A stretch of DNA of 64,000 nucleotides from an uncultured Oscillibacter sp. (GCA_910587705.1 CAJUMX010000012.1:1-64000); one strand, 5' to 3'. Positions 16,823 through 27,063 are shown, counted from the first letter of the stretch. Program-made: numbers and translations. The notes: generated from the letters alone by a model not told the origin.

Positions 16823-18919
16823 TTATCTCACGCCAAACAGCAGGTCGCCATAGGTGGGGAATGGCCAGTATCTCTTTGCGGTGATGGTCTCCGCCTCATC
16901 GCAAGCCCGGCGCAGCCGGTCCATCTGCGGCAGCACCCGGTCCCGGATGCCCTCGGACTCCGTCCTTATATCGTTGGCTTCCGCCAGCTCTTCCACCAGC
17001 TGCTCCAGCTCCGCTGTCCTGGCGGCAATCTGATCGGTGAGACCGGACAGCTTCTCCACCAACGCTGTCTCATACGCGCAGGCGCAGCCGGGACTCAGCG
17101 CTTTTTTGCCGGCCGCCGCCCTTGCGGTTTCGCCGGCAAACGCCTGTATGGCGGGAAGAATCTCGGTGCGGGCCATGTCCGCCATGGTCCTGGCCTCAAT
17201 GACAATGGTCTTGCAGTAGTTGTCCAGAGTAACCTCATAACGGGAGACCAATTCCGCCCTGGTATACACGCCGTGCGAAGTGAGCATATCCACGTTCTTC
17301 TGATCCAGCAGATGGGGAACACAGTCCGGCGTGCTGGGGTAGTTCAACAGCCCCCTCTGCCCGACGGCCTCCTCAATCCACGCGGCGTCATAGCCGTTGC
17401 CGTTGAAAATGATCCTCTTGTGTTCGCGAATGGTATCGCGGATCAGGCTCTGGAGGGCGGATTTGAAATCCTCCGCCCCCTCCAGCTGATCGGCGAAACG
17501 CTTTAGGCTCTCGGCCATGGCGGCGTTGAGCATAATGTTGGCACAGGCAATGGAGTCGGAGGAGCCCACCATGCGGAATTCAAACTTATTCCCCGTGAAG
17601 GCAAAGGGCGAGGTGCGGTTGCGGTCCGTGGTGTCCCTGCGGAACCGGGGCAGCACGTCCGCTCCCAGCTTCACCTTTCCCGCCTTCACGCCGGTATAGG
17701 GCGCGTCGTGCTCTATGGCGTCCAGAATGGCGGCCAGCTCATCCCCCAGGAACATGGACACCACGGCGGGCGGCGCCTCGTTGGCCCCCAGGCGGTGGTC
17801 ATTGCCGGCGGTGGCCACTGAGATGCGCAGCAGGTCCTGATAGTCATCCACCGCCTGGATGACGGCGCACAGAAACAGCAGGAACTGGGCGTTCTCATAG
17901 GGTGTCTCGCCGGGAGAGAGGAGATTGACGCCGGTGTCGGTGGACAACGACCAGTTGTTGTGCTTGCCGGAGCCGTTCACGCCCTCAAAGGGCTTTTCGT
18001 GGAGCAGGCAGACCAGGCCGTGGCGGGCAGCCACCTTCTGCATGATTTCCATGGTCAGTTGGTTGTGGTCTGTGGAGACATTGGTGGTGGAGTATATGGG
18101 GGCCAGCTCGTGCTGGGCCGGAGCCACCTCGTTGTGTTGGGTCTTGGCCAGGATACCCAGCTTCCAGAGCTCCTGATTCAGATCCTCCATGTAGGCGGCT
18201 ACCCGGGGCTTGATCGTGCCGAAGTAGTGGTCGTCCATCTCCTGGCCCTTGGGCGGCCTGGCGCCGAAAAGCGTGCGTCCGGTGAAGCGCAGATCCCGGC
18301 GCTGCTCCCACAGCCTGGCGTCCACCAGGAAATACTCCTGTTCCGGACCCGCGGCGGTGCTCACCCGCTTTACCTCCGTGTTCCCAAACAGGCGCAGAAT
18401 GCGCAGCGCCTGCCGGTTCAGCGCCTCCATAGAGCGCAGCAGGGGCGTTTTCTTGTCCAGCGCCTCGCCATTGTAGCCGCAGAAGGCGGTGGGAATGCAC
18501 AGTGTCCGGTCCTTGATAAACGCATAGGAGGTGGGGTCCCAGGCGGTGTAGCCCCGTGCCTCAAAGGTTGCCCGCAGTCCGCCGGATGGGAAAGAGGAGG
18601 CATCCGGCTCTCCCCGGATTAATTCCTTGCCGGAAAACTCCATGATGACGCCGCCGTCCGGAGCGGGTGAGATAAAGCTGTCGTGCTTCTCGGCGGTGAC
18701 GCCGGTGAGGGGCTGAAACCAGTGGGTAAAATGGGTTGCCCCATGGGCCACCGCCCAATCCCGCATAGCGGAGGCCACCGCGTTGGCCACGCCAATATCC
18801 AGCCTTGCGTCCTCATCAATGGTCCTGCGAAGGGTCTGATACACCTCGGCGGATAGATTCGCCTTCATCACCCGATCATCAAATACCAAACTTCCGAAAT
18901 ACTCTGACAGTGCTGCCAT
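16823..18919 (-). CDS. glnN: Glutamine synthetase type III
   Basis: 698 residues, the length expected for GSIII and far longer than GSI. The order of motifs is typical: N-terminal FGSLVFDD, HWFQPLTG near 85, EQEYFLVD, NEVAPAQHELAPIY and GVNGSGKHNNWSLSTDTG. It makes glutamine from glutamate, ammonium and ATP. ATG at 18919 is preceded by GAAAGGGTG. It has its own consensus promoter and a terminator leader of the ANTAR type. Together with GSI at 27.8 kb it gives two unrelated routes to glutamine in one cluster. Confidence 0.95.
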   Translation of the reverse strand: MAALSEYFGSLVFDDRVMKANLSAEVYQTLRRTIDEDARLDIGVANAVASAMRDWAVAHGATHFTHWFQPLTGVTAEKHDSFISPAPDGGVIMEFSGKELIRGEPDASSFPSGGLRATFEARGYTAWDPTSYAFIKDRTLCIPTAFCGYNGEALDKKTPLLRSMEALNRQALRILRLFGNTEVKRVSTAAGPEQEYFLVDARLWEQRRDLRFTGRTLFGARPPKGQEMDDHYFGTIKPRVAAYMEDLNQELWKLGILAKTQHNEVAPAQHELAPIYSTTNVSTDHNQLTMEIMQKVAARHGLVCLLHEKPFEGVNGSGKHNNWSLSTDTGVNLLSPGETPYENAQFLLFLCAVIQAVDDYQDLLRISVATAGNDHRLGANEAPPAVVSMFLGDELAAILDAIEHDAPYTGVKAGKVKLGADVLPRFRRDTTDRNRTSPFAFTGNKFEFRMVGSSDSIACANIMLNAAMAESLKRFADQLEGAEDFKSALQSLIRDTIREHKRIIFNGNGYDAAWIEEAVGQRGLLNYPSTPDCVPHLLDQKNVDMLTSHGVYTRAELVSRYEVTLDNYCKTIVIEARTMADMARTEILPAIQAFAGETARAAAGKKALSPGCACAYETALVEKLSGLTDQIAARTAELEQLVEELAEANDIRTESEGIRDRVLPQMDRLRRACDEAETITAKRYWPFPTYGDLLFGVR

Positions 18920-18948
18920 GTCTTTTCACCCTTTCCGCGATCAACGCA

Positions 18949-19005
18949 TAAAAAAGGACAAAGGCACCTTTCAGGGATACTCCCTAAAGACGCCTTTGCC
19001 TTTAT
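18949..19005 (-). promoter_or_regulatory. ANTAR-type leader/terminator of glnN
   Basis: On the minus strand AAAGGC-AAAGGC-GTCTTT (19003-18986) is a 6-base-pair hairpin with hexaloop AAAGGC (A1, G4). It overlaps a longer terminator in which AAGGCAAAGGC pairs with GCCTTTGTCC, ending in TTTTTT. The leader begins a few bases after the -10 box. Confidence 0.7.
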
Positions 19006-19011
19006 GGGGGC

Positions 19012-19040
19012 ATTATACGCCCTCGCCGGGACCCTGTCAA
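19012..19040 (-). promoter_or_regulatory. Consensus promoter of glnN
   Basis: TTGACA, 17 bases, TATAAT: a perfect consensus promoter read on the minus strand, placed immediately before the hairpin leader. Confidence 0.9.
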
Positions 19041-19146
19041 TCATTTTTCAGGGTTTCCGGAAATCTTGTCCAAAACATCGGAAAATTCCGCCGCCGCGAA
19101 AAAATATTCATGAACTTTCCACGAGGGACATCTCTCTTTCCGAGAC

Positions 19147-20541
19147 CTATACCACCCGTACAAGGTTGGTGCAGCCGTTGAGGTACGCGTCCACCTCCGC
19201 GGCGGCACTCCGTCCCTCCGCGATGGCCCATACCACCAGAGACTGGCCCCGGCGCATATCCCCGGCGGCAAAGACCTTCTCCACAGTGGTGGCAAAGCCG
19301 CCCTCCGCCGTTTGGACCGTCTCTTCCCAGGCCACGCCGAAGGCCTCGCACACTCCGTCCGCGCATCCGGCAAAGCCGGTGGCGGCAATCAGGAGCCCGC
19401 AGGGCAGCGTATCTCCCTCCGTAGTGGTCACGGCGGTCAGTGTGCCGTTCTCCGTGCGCATCTCCTGGATCTGCACACCAAACCGCCTGGGGTCCTTCCC
19501 AAACAGGGCGGCGGCCTCCTCGTGGGCGTAGCCCCGGGGGAGAACGCCGTTTCGCAGGTAGTCCGCCTCCGGACGGCGCACCAGCTGCACAAGGGACCTG
19601 CATCCCTGCCGCAGGGCCGTGGCCACGCAGTCGGAGGCGGTGTCGCCGGTACCCACGATCACCACGTCCCGGCCCTCCGCCGTAGGAACAGCGGGCGTCA
19701 GCCCAAACTGCCGCCGCTCCACGGCGGCCTTCAAAAACTCCGTGCCGTAGCAGACGCCGGAGATCCCCTCCGTCTCCAGTCCAAGGAGACGGGGCCGCTC
19801 CGCGCCGCAGCAGAGGATGACCGCGTCATAGTCCCGCAGCAGCCTCTGGGCCACCTGGGGGTCCGCCGCATCCACACCGGTGACAAAACTGACGCCCTCG
19901 TCCGTCATCAGGTCAATTCTGCGCTTTACGATGTCCTTGGGCAGCTTCATATTGGGAATGCCGTAGGTCAAAAGTCCTCCGGGCCGCTCCTCCCGCTCCA
20001 CAACGGTGACGGAGTGGCCCCGGTGGTTCAGCTGGTCCGCCGCCGCCAGGCCCGCCGGGCCGGAGCCCACCACCGCCACCTTCTTTCCCGACCACTGAGG
20101 CGGACGGCGGCGCCGCACCGCCCCGGCGGCAAAGGCCTCCTCTATGACGCTCAGTTCGTTGTCCCGGATGGTCACGGCGTCGCCGTACATTCCACAGATG
20201 CACGCCCCCTCGCAGGGCGCGGGACAGACCCGCCCGGTGAACTCCGGAAAATTGTTGGTTTTCAGCAGGCGGCTCAGGGCATGAGAGGGGTTCCCCGCAT
20301 GGATCATGTCGTTCCACTCGGGAATCAAATTGTGCAGAGGACAGCCAAAGTCCCGCCCCTCCCACCGGATGCCGGATTGGCAGAATGGGACGCCGCAGTT
20401 CATACACCGCCCTCCCTGTTCCCGGCGGGCATCCGCCATCAGAGGGATGCGGAAGGGCTCCCAGTCCCGGACCCGCTCCAGCGGCGGGCGGTCCGGCACG
20501 TCCTGCCGGGTATATTCCAAAAAGCCCGTGATCTTCCCCAT
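19147..20541 (-). CDS. gltD: Glutamate synthase, NAD(P)H-dependent small subunit
   Basis: 464 residues. The N-terminal Cys-rich region (CMNCGVPFCQSG, CPAPCEGACICG) binds 4Fe-4S clusters. Two nucleotide-binding motifs follow, VVGSGPAGLAAADQL for FAD and VIVGTGDTASDCV for NAD(P)H. It passes electrons to the large subunit encoded 14 bases upstream in the same operon. The start is the ATG at 20541 with GGAGGGGTG upstream. Confidence 0.95.
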   Translation of the reverse strand: MGKITGFLEYTRQDVPDRPPLERVRDWEPFRIPLMADARREQGGRCMNCGVPFCQSGIRWEGRDFGCPLHNLIPEWNDMIHAGNPSHALSRLLKTNNFPEFTGRVCPAPCEGACICGMYGDAVTIRDNELSVIEEAFAAGAVRRRRPPQWSGKKVAVVGSGPAGLAAADQLNHRGHSVTVVEREERPGGLLTYGIPNMKLPKDIVKRRIDLMTDEGVSFVTGVDAADPQVAQRLLRDYDAVILCCGAERPRLLGLETEGISGVCYGTEFLKAAVERRQFGLTPAVPTAEGRDVVIVGTGDTASDCVATALRQGCRSLVQLVRRPEADYLRNGVLPRGYAHEEAAALFGKDPRRFGVQIQEMRTENGTLTAVTTTEGDTLPCGLLIAATGFAGCADGVCEAFGVAWEETVQTAEGGFATTVEKVFAAGDMRRGQSLVVWAIAEGRSAAAEVDAYLNGCTNLVRVV

Positions 20542-20555
20542 ATCGTCACCCCTCC

Positions 20556-23500
20556 TTATCCTCTCGCAGTGGCGTAAAACGCCTCGATCTCCGCCTGCTC
20601 CCGGCTCATGCCCTTTTCCTCCTGCTGGGCAATAGCCCGAAGCATCCGGTCATAGTCTCTGGGCATGACCTTCTTGAAGCAGGGAATATAGGACTGGAAC
20701 GCCGCCAGAATTTGCTTCCCTCTGGGGGAACCGGTGGCGGCTACATGCTCCTCAATCAGGGCACGAAGCTCCGCAATATCGTGGGCCTCTGTCAGTTCCG
20801 CAGCCTGAACCTGCGCCTTATTGAGGCGAAGATACAGATCATGCCGTTCGTCCAGCACGTAGGCCACGCCGCCGGACATGCCCGCCGCAAAGTTCTTCCC
20901 GGTGGGCCCCAGGATCACCGCCCGGCCCCCGGTCATGTACTCGCAGCCATGGTCGCCGACGCCCTCCACCACAGCGGAGGCGCCGGAGTTGCGGACGCAG
21001 AAGCGCTCCCCGGCGCAGCCGTTGATGAAGGCCTTGCCGCTGGTGGCCCCATAGAGGGCCACATTGCCCACGATGATGTTCTCCCCTGGCTTAAACCCGC
21101 TTCCCCCCGCCGGGGGATGCAGAATCAGCTTGCCGCCGGAGAGACCCTTGCCGAACCCATCGTTGCAGTCCCCCTCCAGGTCCAGCGTCAGGCCTCTGGG
21201 GATGAACGCCCCGAAGGACTGCCCGCCGCCGCCGCGGCAGGTGATGACATAGCTGTCCTCCGGCAGGCTGTTTCCGCAGGTTCGGGTGATTTCTGAACCG
21301 AACAGGGTGCCAAAAGCCCGGTCCGTGGAGGAAACCCGGATCTCCAGCCGCCCGGTCCTCTTGCCCTTGAGACTTTTTCCCAGTTTCTCCATCAGCACCC
21401 GCATATCCGCCGTCCTCTCCAGCTGAAAGTCGTAGGCTGCGGCGGGGTCGAAGTGCGGCACATGGTCTCCATAGGGATTTTGCAGCAGCGCACCCAGGTC
21501 CAGAGTCTCCGCCCGGCGGGTCACCAGCTTTTCCCGAACCCGCAGCAAATCGCACCGGCCCACCAGCTCATCCACCGTGCGGATGCCCAATGCCGCCATG
21601 TACTCCCGCAGCTCCCGTGCTACAAAATACATGAAGTTCACCACGTACTCGGGTTTGCCGGAAAACCGCTTCCGAAGCTCCGGGTCCTGGGTGGCAATCC
21701 CGGCGGGGCAGGTGTCCAGATTACACACCCGCATCATGCAGCAGCCCATGGCCACCAGGGGCGCGGTGGCAAAGCCGAACTCTTCCGCTCCCAGCATGCA
21801 GGCAATGGCCACATCCCGGCCTGTCATCAGCTTGCCGTCGGCCTCAATCACCACTTGGCGCCGGAGGCCGTTTTGAATCAGCGTCTGGTGAGCCTCCGCC
21901 ACCCCCAGCTCCCAGGGCAGGCCCGCCCCCTGAATGGAGCTGCGGGGGGCCGCTCCGGTACCGCCGTCGTGGCCGGAGATCAGCACCACCTGGGCCCCGG
22001 CCTTGGCAACGCCCGCGGCAATGGTGCCCACCCCCGCCTCGCTGACCAGCTTGACGCTGATCCGGGCGAACCGGTTGGCGTTTTTCAGGTCGTAGATCAG
22101 CTGGGCCAGGTCCTCGATGGAGTAGATGTCATGGTGGGGAGGCGGGGAGATCAACGTCACGCCGGGGGTGGAACACCGGGTCTTGGCGATCCAGGGATAC
22201 ACCTTTTTCCCCGGCAGGTGCCCCCCCTCGCCAGGCTTGGCCCCCTGGGCCATCTTGATCTGAATCTCGTCGGCGCTGACCAGATACTCACTGGTGACGC
22301 CGAAGCGGCCCGAGGCCACCTGTTTGATGGTGGAGCGGCGGTCGCTGTTCAGCCGCTCCCGGGCCTCGCCGCCCTCGCCGGAGTTGGATTTTCCGCCAAT
22401 GCGGTTCATGGCAACGGCCATGCACTCGTGGGCCTCCTGGGAGATGGAGCCATAGCTCATGGCCCCAGTCTTGAACCGCCGGACAATGCTCTCCACCGGC
22501 TCCACCTCCTCCACGGGGATTCCACCGCCCTCCGGAACGCGGAAGTCCAGCAGGCCCCGCAGCGTGTGGGGTTTGTCGGCAAAGTCCACCAGAGCGCTGT
22601 ACTCCTTAAAGACCTCATAGCTCCCCTCCCGCGCCGCCTTCTGCAGAAGGAGGATGGTGCGGGGGTTGTACATATGGTCCTCCTTGTCCGGCCCGGAGCG
22701 GAGCTTGTGGACGCCCGTGGAATCCAGCGTGGGGTCAAAGCCCAGCCCCAGAGGATCGAAGGCCTGGCTGTGGTTCCACTCCACGCCCTCGCCGATCTCC
22801 TCCAGCCCCACGCCCTCCACGCGGCTGACCGTGTTGGTGAAGTAACGGTCCACGGTGGCCCTGTTGATGCCAACGCACTCAAAGATCTGGGCGGACTGGT
22901 AGGACTGGATGGTGGAGATGCCCATCTTGGAGGCAATCTTCACGATCCCGTGGAGGATGGCCTCGTTATAGTCCCTGACGGCCACGGAGGCCTCCTTGTC
23001 CAGCAGTCCCAGTTCCACCAGCTCCTCCACGCACTCCTGGGCGAGATAGGGGTTGATGGCCTGGGCACCGTAGCCCAGAAGGGTGGCGAAGTGGTGAACG
23101 TCCCGGGGCTCCGCGCTCTCCAGAACCATGGAGACCGCTGTCCGCTTTTTGGTCCGAACCAGGTGCTGCTCCAGGGTGCTCACCGCCAGGAGGGAGGGAA
23201 TCGCCACGTGATTCTCATCCACGCCCCGGTCCGAGAGAATGACAATGTTGGCGCCCTTCTTATAGGCCCGGTCCACATTCACCACCAGACGGTCCAGGGC
23301 GTTGGCCAGAGGGGACCCCTTGTAGTACAGCAGGGAGACGGTCTCCACATGGAAGCCCGGGCGGTCTATATATCGAATCTTCATCAGGTCCACGGAGGTG
23401 AGGATGGGGTTTTGAATCTGCAACACGGTGCAGTTGGACGCCTTCTCCTCCAGCAGGTTGCCGCTGGGGCCTACGTAAACGGTGGTGTCAGTGACGATCT

Positions 23501-25079
23501 CTTCCCGGATGGCGTCGATGGGGGGATTTGTCACCTGGGCGAAGAGCTGCTTGAAGTAGTTGAACAGGGGCTGGTGGCGCTCACTGAGCACCGCCAGCGG
23601 CGTGTCCACACCCATGGCAGAGGTGGGCTCCATCCCATCCCGGGCCATGGGGAGAATGGCGTCCTTCACCTCCTCATAGGTGTAGCCGAAGGCCTTATAC
23701 AGCCGGTCCCGCAGCTCCTGGGGATGGGTCTCCACCCGCTTGTTGGGAATGGGGAGGTCCCGGAGGTGAATCAGATTGGCGTCCAGCCACTCGCCGTAGG
23801 GCTGGCGGCGGGCATAGCGGGATTTGAGCTCCCCGTCGTCCACCAGTCGGCCCTCCCGGAGGTCCGCCAGCAGCATCCGCCCCGGCTGAAGGCGGGACTT
23901 TTTCACAATGCGCTCCGGCGGCACATCCAGCACGCCCACCTCAGAGGAGAGAATCAACCGTTGATCGTCTGTGAGATACCACCGGCAGGGCCGAAGTCCG
24001 TTCCGGTCCAGCACCGCCCCTACGGTGTCGCCATCGGAGAAGACAATGGCGGCGGGACCGTCCCAGGGCTCCATCATGGTGGCGTAATAGTGGTAGAAAT
24101 CCCGCTTCTCCCGGTCCATCCGCTTGTCCTTAGCCCACGGCTCAGGGATACAGAGCATGACGGCCTGGGGCAGCTCCATACCATTCATCATCAGAAATTC
24201 CAGGGTGTTGTCCAGCATAGCGGAGTCCGACCCGCTCTGGTCCACAACCGGCAGAATCTTGTCCATATCGTCATCCATAACGGGAGAGGCGATGGTCTCC
24301 TCCCGGGCCAGCATCCGGTCCACATTGCCCCGGATGGTGTTGATCTCCCCGTTGTGGAGGATATACCGGTTGGGGTGAGCCCGCTCCCAGGAGGGGGTGG
24401 TATTGGTGGAGAACCGGGAGTGGACCAGGGCGATGGCGCTCTCACAGTCCGGGTCCGTCAAATCGGCGTAGAACTGCCGCAGCTGCCCCACCAGGAACAT
24501 CCCCTTGTAAACGATGGTCCGGCTGGAGAAAGAGGGGATATAGGTGTTGACGTTGGACTGTTCAAATACCCGCCGGACAACATATAGCCTCCGGTCAAAC
24601 GCCAGCCCCCGGGCACAGTCCTCCGGGCGCTTCACAAAGCAGTGGCAGATATGGGGCATACAGCTTCTCGCCTTCTCCCCCAGCACCTCCGGATGGACCG
24701 GCACATCCCGCCAGCCCAGGAACTCCAGTCCCTCCTTGTCCACGATGATCTCCAGCATCTTTTTGGCCTGGGCCCGCCTGACCTTGTCCTGGGGGAAGAA
24801 GAATACCCCCACGCCGTAATCCCGTTCCTCCCCCAGGGCGACCTCCGCCTGGGCCATCGCCCGTCTCAGCAGTCTGTGGGGAATCTGCAAGAGCAGGCCA
24901 ACGCCGTCGCCGGTTTCCCCGGCGGCGTCCTTGCCCGCCCGGTGCTCCAGCTTTTCCACAATTTTCAGGGCGCTGTCCACCGTCCCGTGGGACTTTTGCC
25001 CCCGGATGTCCACAACCGCGCCAATGCCGCAGGCGTCGTGCTCAAACCGGGAGCTATACAGCGGAGAAACATATGACAT
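20556..25079 (-). CDS. gltB: Glutamate synthase large subunit
   Basis: 1507 residues, full length. I chose the ATG at 25079 (GGAG eight bases upstream). The class II glutaminase Cys is Cys17 in HDACGIG, so 16 residues are probably removed as a propeptide. Central and FMN-binding domains follow (GGKSNSGEGGE, ISGHDGGTGAAPRSS), then the 3Fe-4S cysteines (CCMMRVCNLDTCPAGIA) and the C-terminal beta-helix GxxG repeats. It converts glutamine and 2-oxoglutarate to two glutamates. Expression should depend on the terminator leader upstream. Confidence 0.97.
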   Translation of the reverse strand: MSYVSPLYSSRFEHDACGIGAVVDIRGQKSHGTVDSALKIVEKLEHRAGKDAAGETGDGVGLLLQIPHRLLRRAMAQAEVALGEERDYGVGVFFFPQDKVRRAQAKKMLEIIVDKEGLEFLGWRDVPVHPEVLGEKARSCMPHICHCFVKRPEDCARGLAFDRRLYVVRRVFEQSNVNTYIPSFSSRTIVYKGMFLVGQLRQFYADLTDPDCESAIALVHSRFSTNTTPSWERAHPNRYILHNGEINTIRGNVDRMLAREETIASPVMDDDMDKILPVVDQSGSDSAMLDNTLEFLMMNGMELPQAVMLCIPEPWAKDKRMDREKRDFYHYYATMMEPWDGPAAIVFSDGDTVGAVLDRNGLRPCRWYLTDDQRLILSSEVGVLDVPPERIVKKSRLQPGRMLLADLREGRLVDDGELKSRYARRQPYGEWLDANLIHLRDLPIPNKRVETHPQELRDRLYKAFGYTYEEVKDAILPMARDGMEPTSAMGVDTPLAVLSERHQPLFNYFKQLFAQVTNPPIDAIREEIVTDTTVYVGPSGNLLEEKASNCTVLQIQNPILTSVDLMKIRYIDRPGFHVETVSLLYYKGSPLANALDRLVVNVDRAYKKGANIVILSDRGVDENHVAIPSLLAVSTLEQHLVRTKKRTAVSMVLESAEPRDVHHFATLLGYGAQAINPYLAQECVEELVELGLLDKEASVAVRDYNEAILHGIVKIASKMGISTIQSYQSAQIFECVGINRATVDRYFTNTVSRVEGVGLEEIGEGVEWNHSQAFDPLGLGFDPTLDSTGVHKLRSGPDKEDHMYNPRTILLLQKAAREGSYEVFKEYSALVDFADKPHTLRGLLDFRVPEGGGIPVEEVEPVESIVRRFKTGAMSYGSISQEAHECMAVAMNRIGGKSNSGEGGEARERLNSDRRSTIKQVASGRFGVTSEYLVSADEIQIKMAQGAKPGEGGHLPGKKVYPWIAKTRCSTPGVTLISPPPHHDIYSIEDLAQLIYDLKNANRFARISVKLVSEAGVGTIAAGVAKAGAQVVLISGHDGGTGAAPRSSIQGAGLPWELGVAEAHQTLIQNGLRRQVVIEADGKLMTGRDVAIACMLGAEEFGFATAPLVAMGCCMMRVCNLDTCPAGIATQDPELRKRFSGKPEYVVNFMYFVARELREYMAALGIRTVDELVGRCDLLRVREKLVTRRAETLDLGALLQNPYGDHVPHFDPAAAYDFQLERTADMRVLMEKLGKSLKGKRTGRLEIRVSSTDRAFGTLFGSEITRTCGNSLPEDSYVITCRGGGGQSFGAFIPRGLTLDLEGDCNDGFGKGLSGGKLILHPPAGGSGFKPGENIIVGNVALYGATSGKAFINGCAGERFCVRNSGASAVVEGVGDHGCEYMTGGRAVILGPTGKNFAAGMSGGVAYVLDERHDLYLRLNKAQVQAAELTEAHDIAELRALIEEHVAATGSPRGKQILAAFQSYIPCFKKVMPRDYDRMLRAIAQQEEKGMSREQAEIEAFYATARG

Positions 25080-25105
25080 AAAAAACACTCCGTTCGCTGG
25101 CAAAA

Positions 25106-25147
25106 TAAAAAAGAGCAGCAGGACCTCCTGGGAGGCCCCGTTGCTCT
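25106..25147 (-). promoter_or_regulatory. ANTAR-type leader/terminator of gltBD
   Basis: On the minus strand AGAGCA ... TGCTCT encloses GGGGCCTCC/GAGGTCCT and ends in TTTTTT. The first loop would be AACGGG between GC and GC (A1, G4). The hairpin starts about 13 bases after the -10 box, as in the other nitrogen leaders. Confidence 0.65.
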
Positions 25148-25159
25148 CTCATGTTTTTC

Positions 25160-25189
25160 ATTATACGGACTAAAATATGCGGTTGTCAA
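25160..25189 (-). promoter_or_regulatory. Promoter of gltBD
   Basis: TTGACA and TATAAT on the minus strand, separated by 18 bases. Confidence 0.9.
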
Positions 25190-25320
25190 CGATTTTTCCC
25201 GGAAATACCGGGTTCTTCTCCCGCTTTCAGTAACTGCGCCAAAAGATTGCTCTTTGTATGAGCGCTCTTTGTGCATTTCTGTACAGTGGGCGAATGTTCT
25301 CCATTCACATACACTCCGAT

Positions 25321-27039
25321 CTATTTCGCCTCTTCATCCTGCAAGGCGTCATAGCCCTGCTCGCCTGTCCGGACCTTCACCACATTCTCCACGTTGTAGA
25401 CGAAGATCTTTCCATCGCCGAAAGCGCCGGTGTATAGCACCTTCCGGGCGGTTTCCACCACCAGCTTCACCGACACCTTGCTGACCACGATGGACACCTG
25501 GATGCTGGGCAGCATGGTGGCCTCCACCTTGGCGCCCCGGAAGTAGCCCTCGGTCTTGCCCCGCTGCTCGCCGCAGCCCATGACGTTGATGGCTGTCATG
25601 CCCGTGATGCCAATATTGAACATGGCCCGCTTCAGCGCGTCGAAGCGCTCCATCTTGCAGAGAATGTCCACCCTGGTCATCTTCACGCCGCCCTGGGGTG
25701 CTTCGGCGGACACGGCGGGGGACACGGTCTCCACCGGAACCGCCTCCTGTACGGGAACCGTTCCGGAAAGACTGGGAACGGGCAGGCCGTCCGGCGTATC
25801 GTCGTAGACGAAGGCGAAGCCGCCGTAGGCGGAGGGCAGGCCGTGCTCCGTGATGTCCAGGCCCTTCAGCTCCTCCTCCTGGGAGACCCGAAGGCCGATG
25901 GTGTGCTTGATGACCTGGAAGACGATGGTAATCATCACCGCCGCCCAGAGGGCTGTGCAGGCCACGCCCAGGCACTGAATCAGGAGGAAATGGGCCCCGT
26001 GGCCGTAAAGCAGGCCCTCGCTGGTGGAGAACAATCCCGTCAGAACCGTCCCCGCGGCGCCGCAGACGCCGTGGACGGAGATGGCGCCCACCGGGTCGTC
26101 AATCTTCAAAACGGAATCGAAGAAGTTCACGGAGACGGGCAGCAGCAGTCCGGCGATGACGCCGATGGCGGCGGCTCCCGCCGGGGAGACCACGTCGCAG
26201 TCGGCGGTGATGGCCACCAGCCCCGCCAGGGCGGCGTTGAGGGTCATGCCCACGTCCGGCTTCTTGTAGCGAATCCAGGTATAGATCATGGTCACGACGC
26301 TGGCCACCGCCGGAGCCATGTTGGTGGTGACAAAAATCAGCCCCGCGCTGACGATCACGTCGTCTCCCTCCATGCCCACGGTAGAGCAGCCGTTGAAGCC
26401 GAACCAGCAGAACCAGAGGAGAAACACGCCCAGAGCGCCCAGGGACAGGCTGTGGCCCAGGATGGCCCGGGGCCTGCCCTGGTCGTCGTACTTGCCGATC
26501 CGGGGCCCCAGGATGGCCGCGCCGATGCAGGCGCACACACCGCCCACCATGTGCACCGCCGTGGACCCCGCGAAGTCATGGAACCCAAGCCCGCTCAGCC
26601 AGCCGCCGCCCCAGATCCAGTGGCCGGAGACAGGGTAGATGAAAGCGGAGATGCAGAAGGAGTAGAGGCAGTAGGAGATGAACTTGGTCCGCTCCGCCAT
26701 GGACCCGGAGACGATGGTGGCCGACGTGGCGCAGAAGACCGTCTGGAAAATGAGGTACGCAAACAGGGGCACCCCGGCGGGCAGGACGGCGGAATAGTCC
26801 CCCCGGACAAAGGGGTCCAGCCCCCCAATGATGGCCCCGGACCCGGCGAACATCAGTCCAAAGCCCAGAAGCCAGTAGGTGGGTGTGCCGATGCAGAAGT
26901 CCATGAGGTTTTTCATCAGGATATTGCCGGTGTTCTTGGCCCGGGTGAAGCCCGCCTCGCACATGGCGAAGCCCGCCTGCATCAGGAAGACCAGGGCCGC
27001 TCCCAGCAGGACCCAGATGGTGTTGACAGATGAATACAT
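25321..27039 (-). CDS. amtB: Ammonium transporter fused to a C-terminal PII domain
   Basis: 572 residues; ATG at 27039 with AAGGAGG upstream. Residues 1 to about 410 are an Amt/Rh channel with eleven predicted membrane helices (GFAMCEAGFTRAKNT, AGSTAVHMVGG, GFHDFAG). A linker of about 50 residues rich in Val, Pro and Thr leads to a complete PII (GlnB/GlnK) domain beginning at KMTRVDILCKMERF and including the T-loop and FGDGKIFVYNVENVVKVRTGE. In the T-loop the usual uridylylated Tyr (RGAEY) is replaced (RGAKV). A tethered PII could gate the channel in cis according to ATP/ADP and 2-oxoglutarate. Confidence 0.93.
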   Translation of the reverse strand: MYSSVNTIWVLLGAALVFLMQAGFAMCEAGFTRAKNTGNILMKNLMDFCIGTPTYWLLGFGLMFAGSGAIIGGLDPFVRGDYSAVLPAGVPLFAYLIFQTVFCATSATIVSGSMAERTKFISYCLYSFCISAFIYPVSGHWIWGGGWLSGLGFHDFAGSTAVHMVGGVCACIGAAILGPRIGKYDDQGRPRAILGHSLSLGALGVFLLWFCWFGFNGCSTVGMEGDDVIVSAGLIFVTTNMAPAVASVVTMIYTWIRYKKPDVGMTLNAALAGLVAITADCDVVSPAGAAAIGVIAGLLLPVSVNFFDSVLKIDDPVGAISVHGVCGAAGTVLTGLFSTSEGLLYGHGAHFLLIQCLGVACTALWAAVMITIVFQVIKHTIGLRVSQEEELKGLDITEHGLPSAYGGFAFVYDDTPDGLPVPSLSGTVPVQEAVPVETVSPAVSAEAPQGGVKMTRVDILCKMERFDALKRAMFNIGITGMTAINVMGCGEQRGKTEGYFRGAKVEATMLPSIQVSIVVSKVSVKLVVETARKVLYTGAFGDGKIFVYNVENVVKVRTGEQGYDALQDEEAK

Positions 27040-27063
27040 AGTGCTCCCTCCTTGAATAAAGAC

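Noticed and set aside
21453..24587. 1044-codon plus-strand frame opposite gltB
   Set aside because: It is a mirror of gltB codon bias with no recognisable domain, and gltB is unmistakable.
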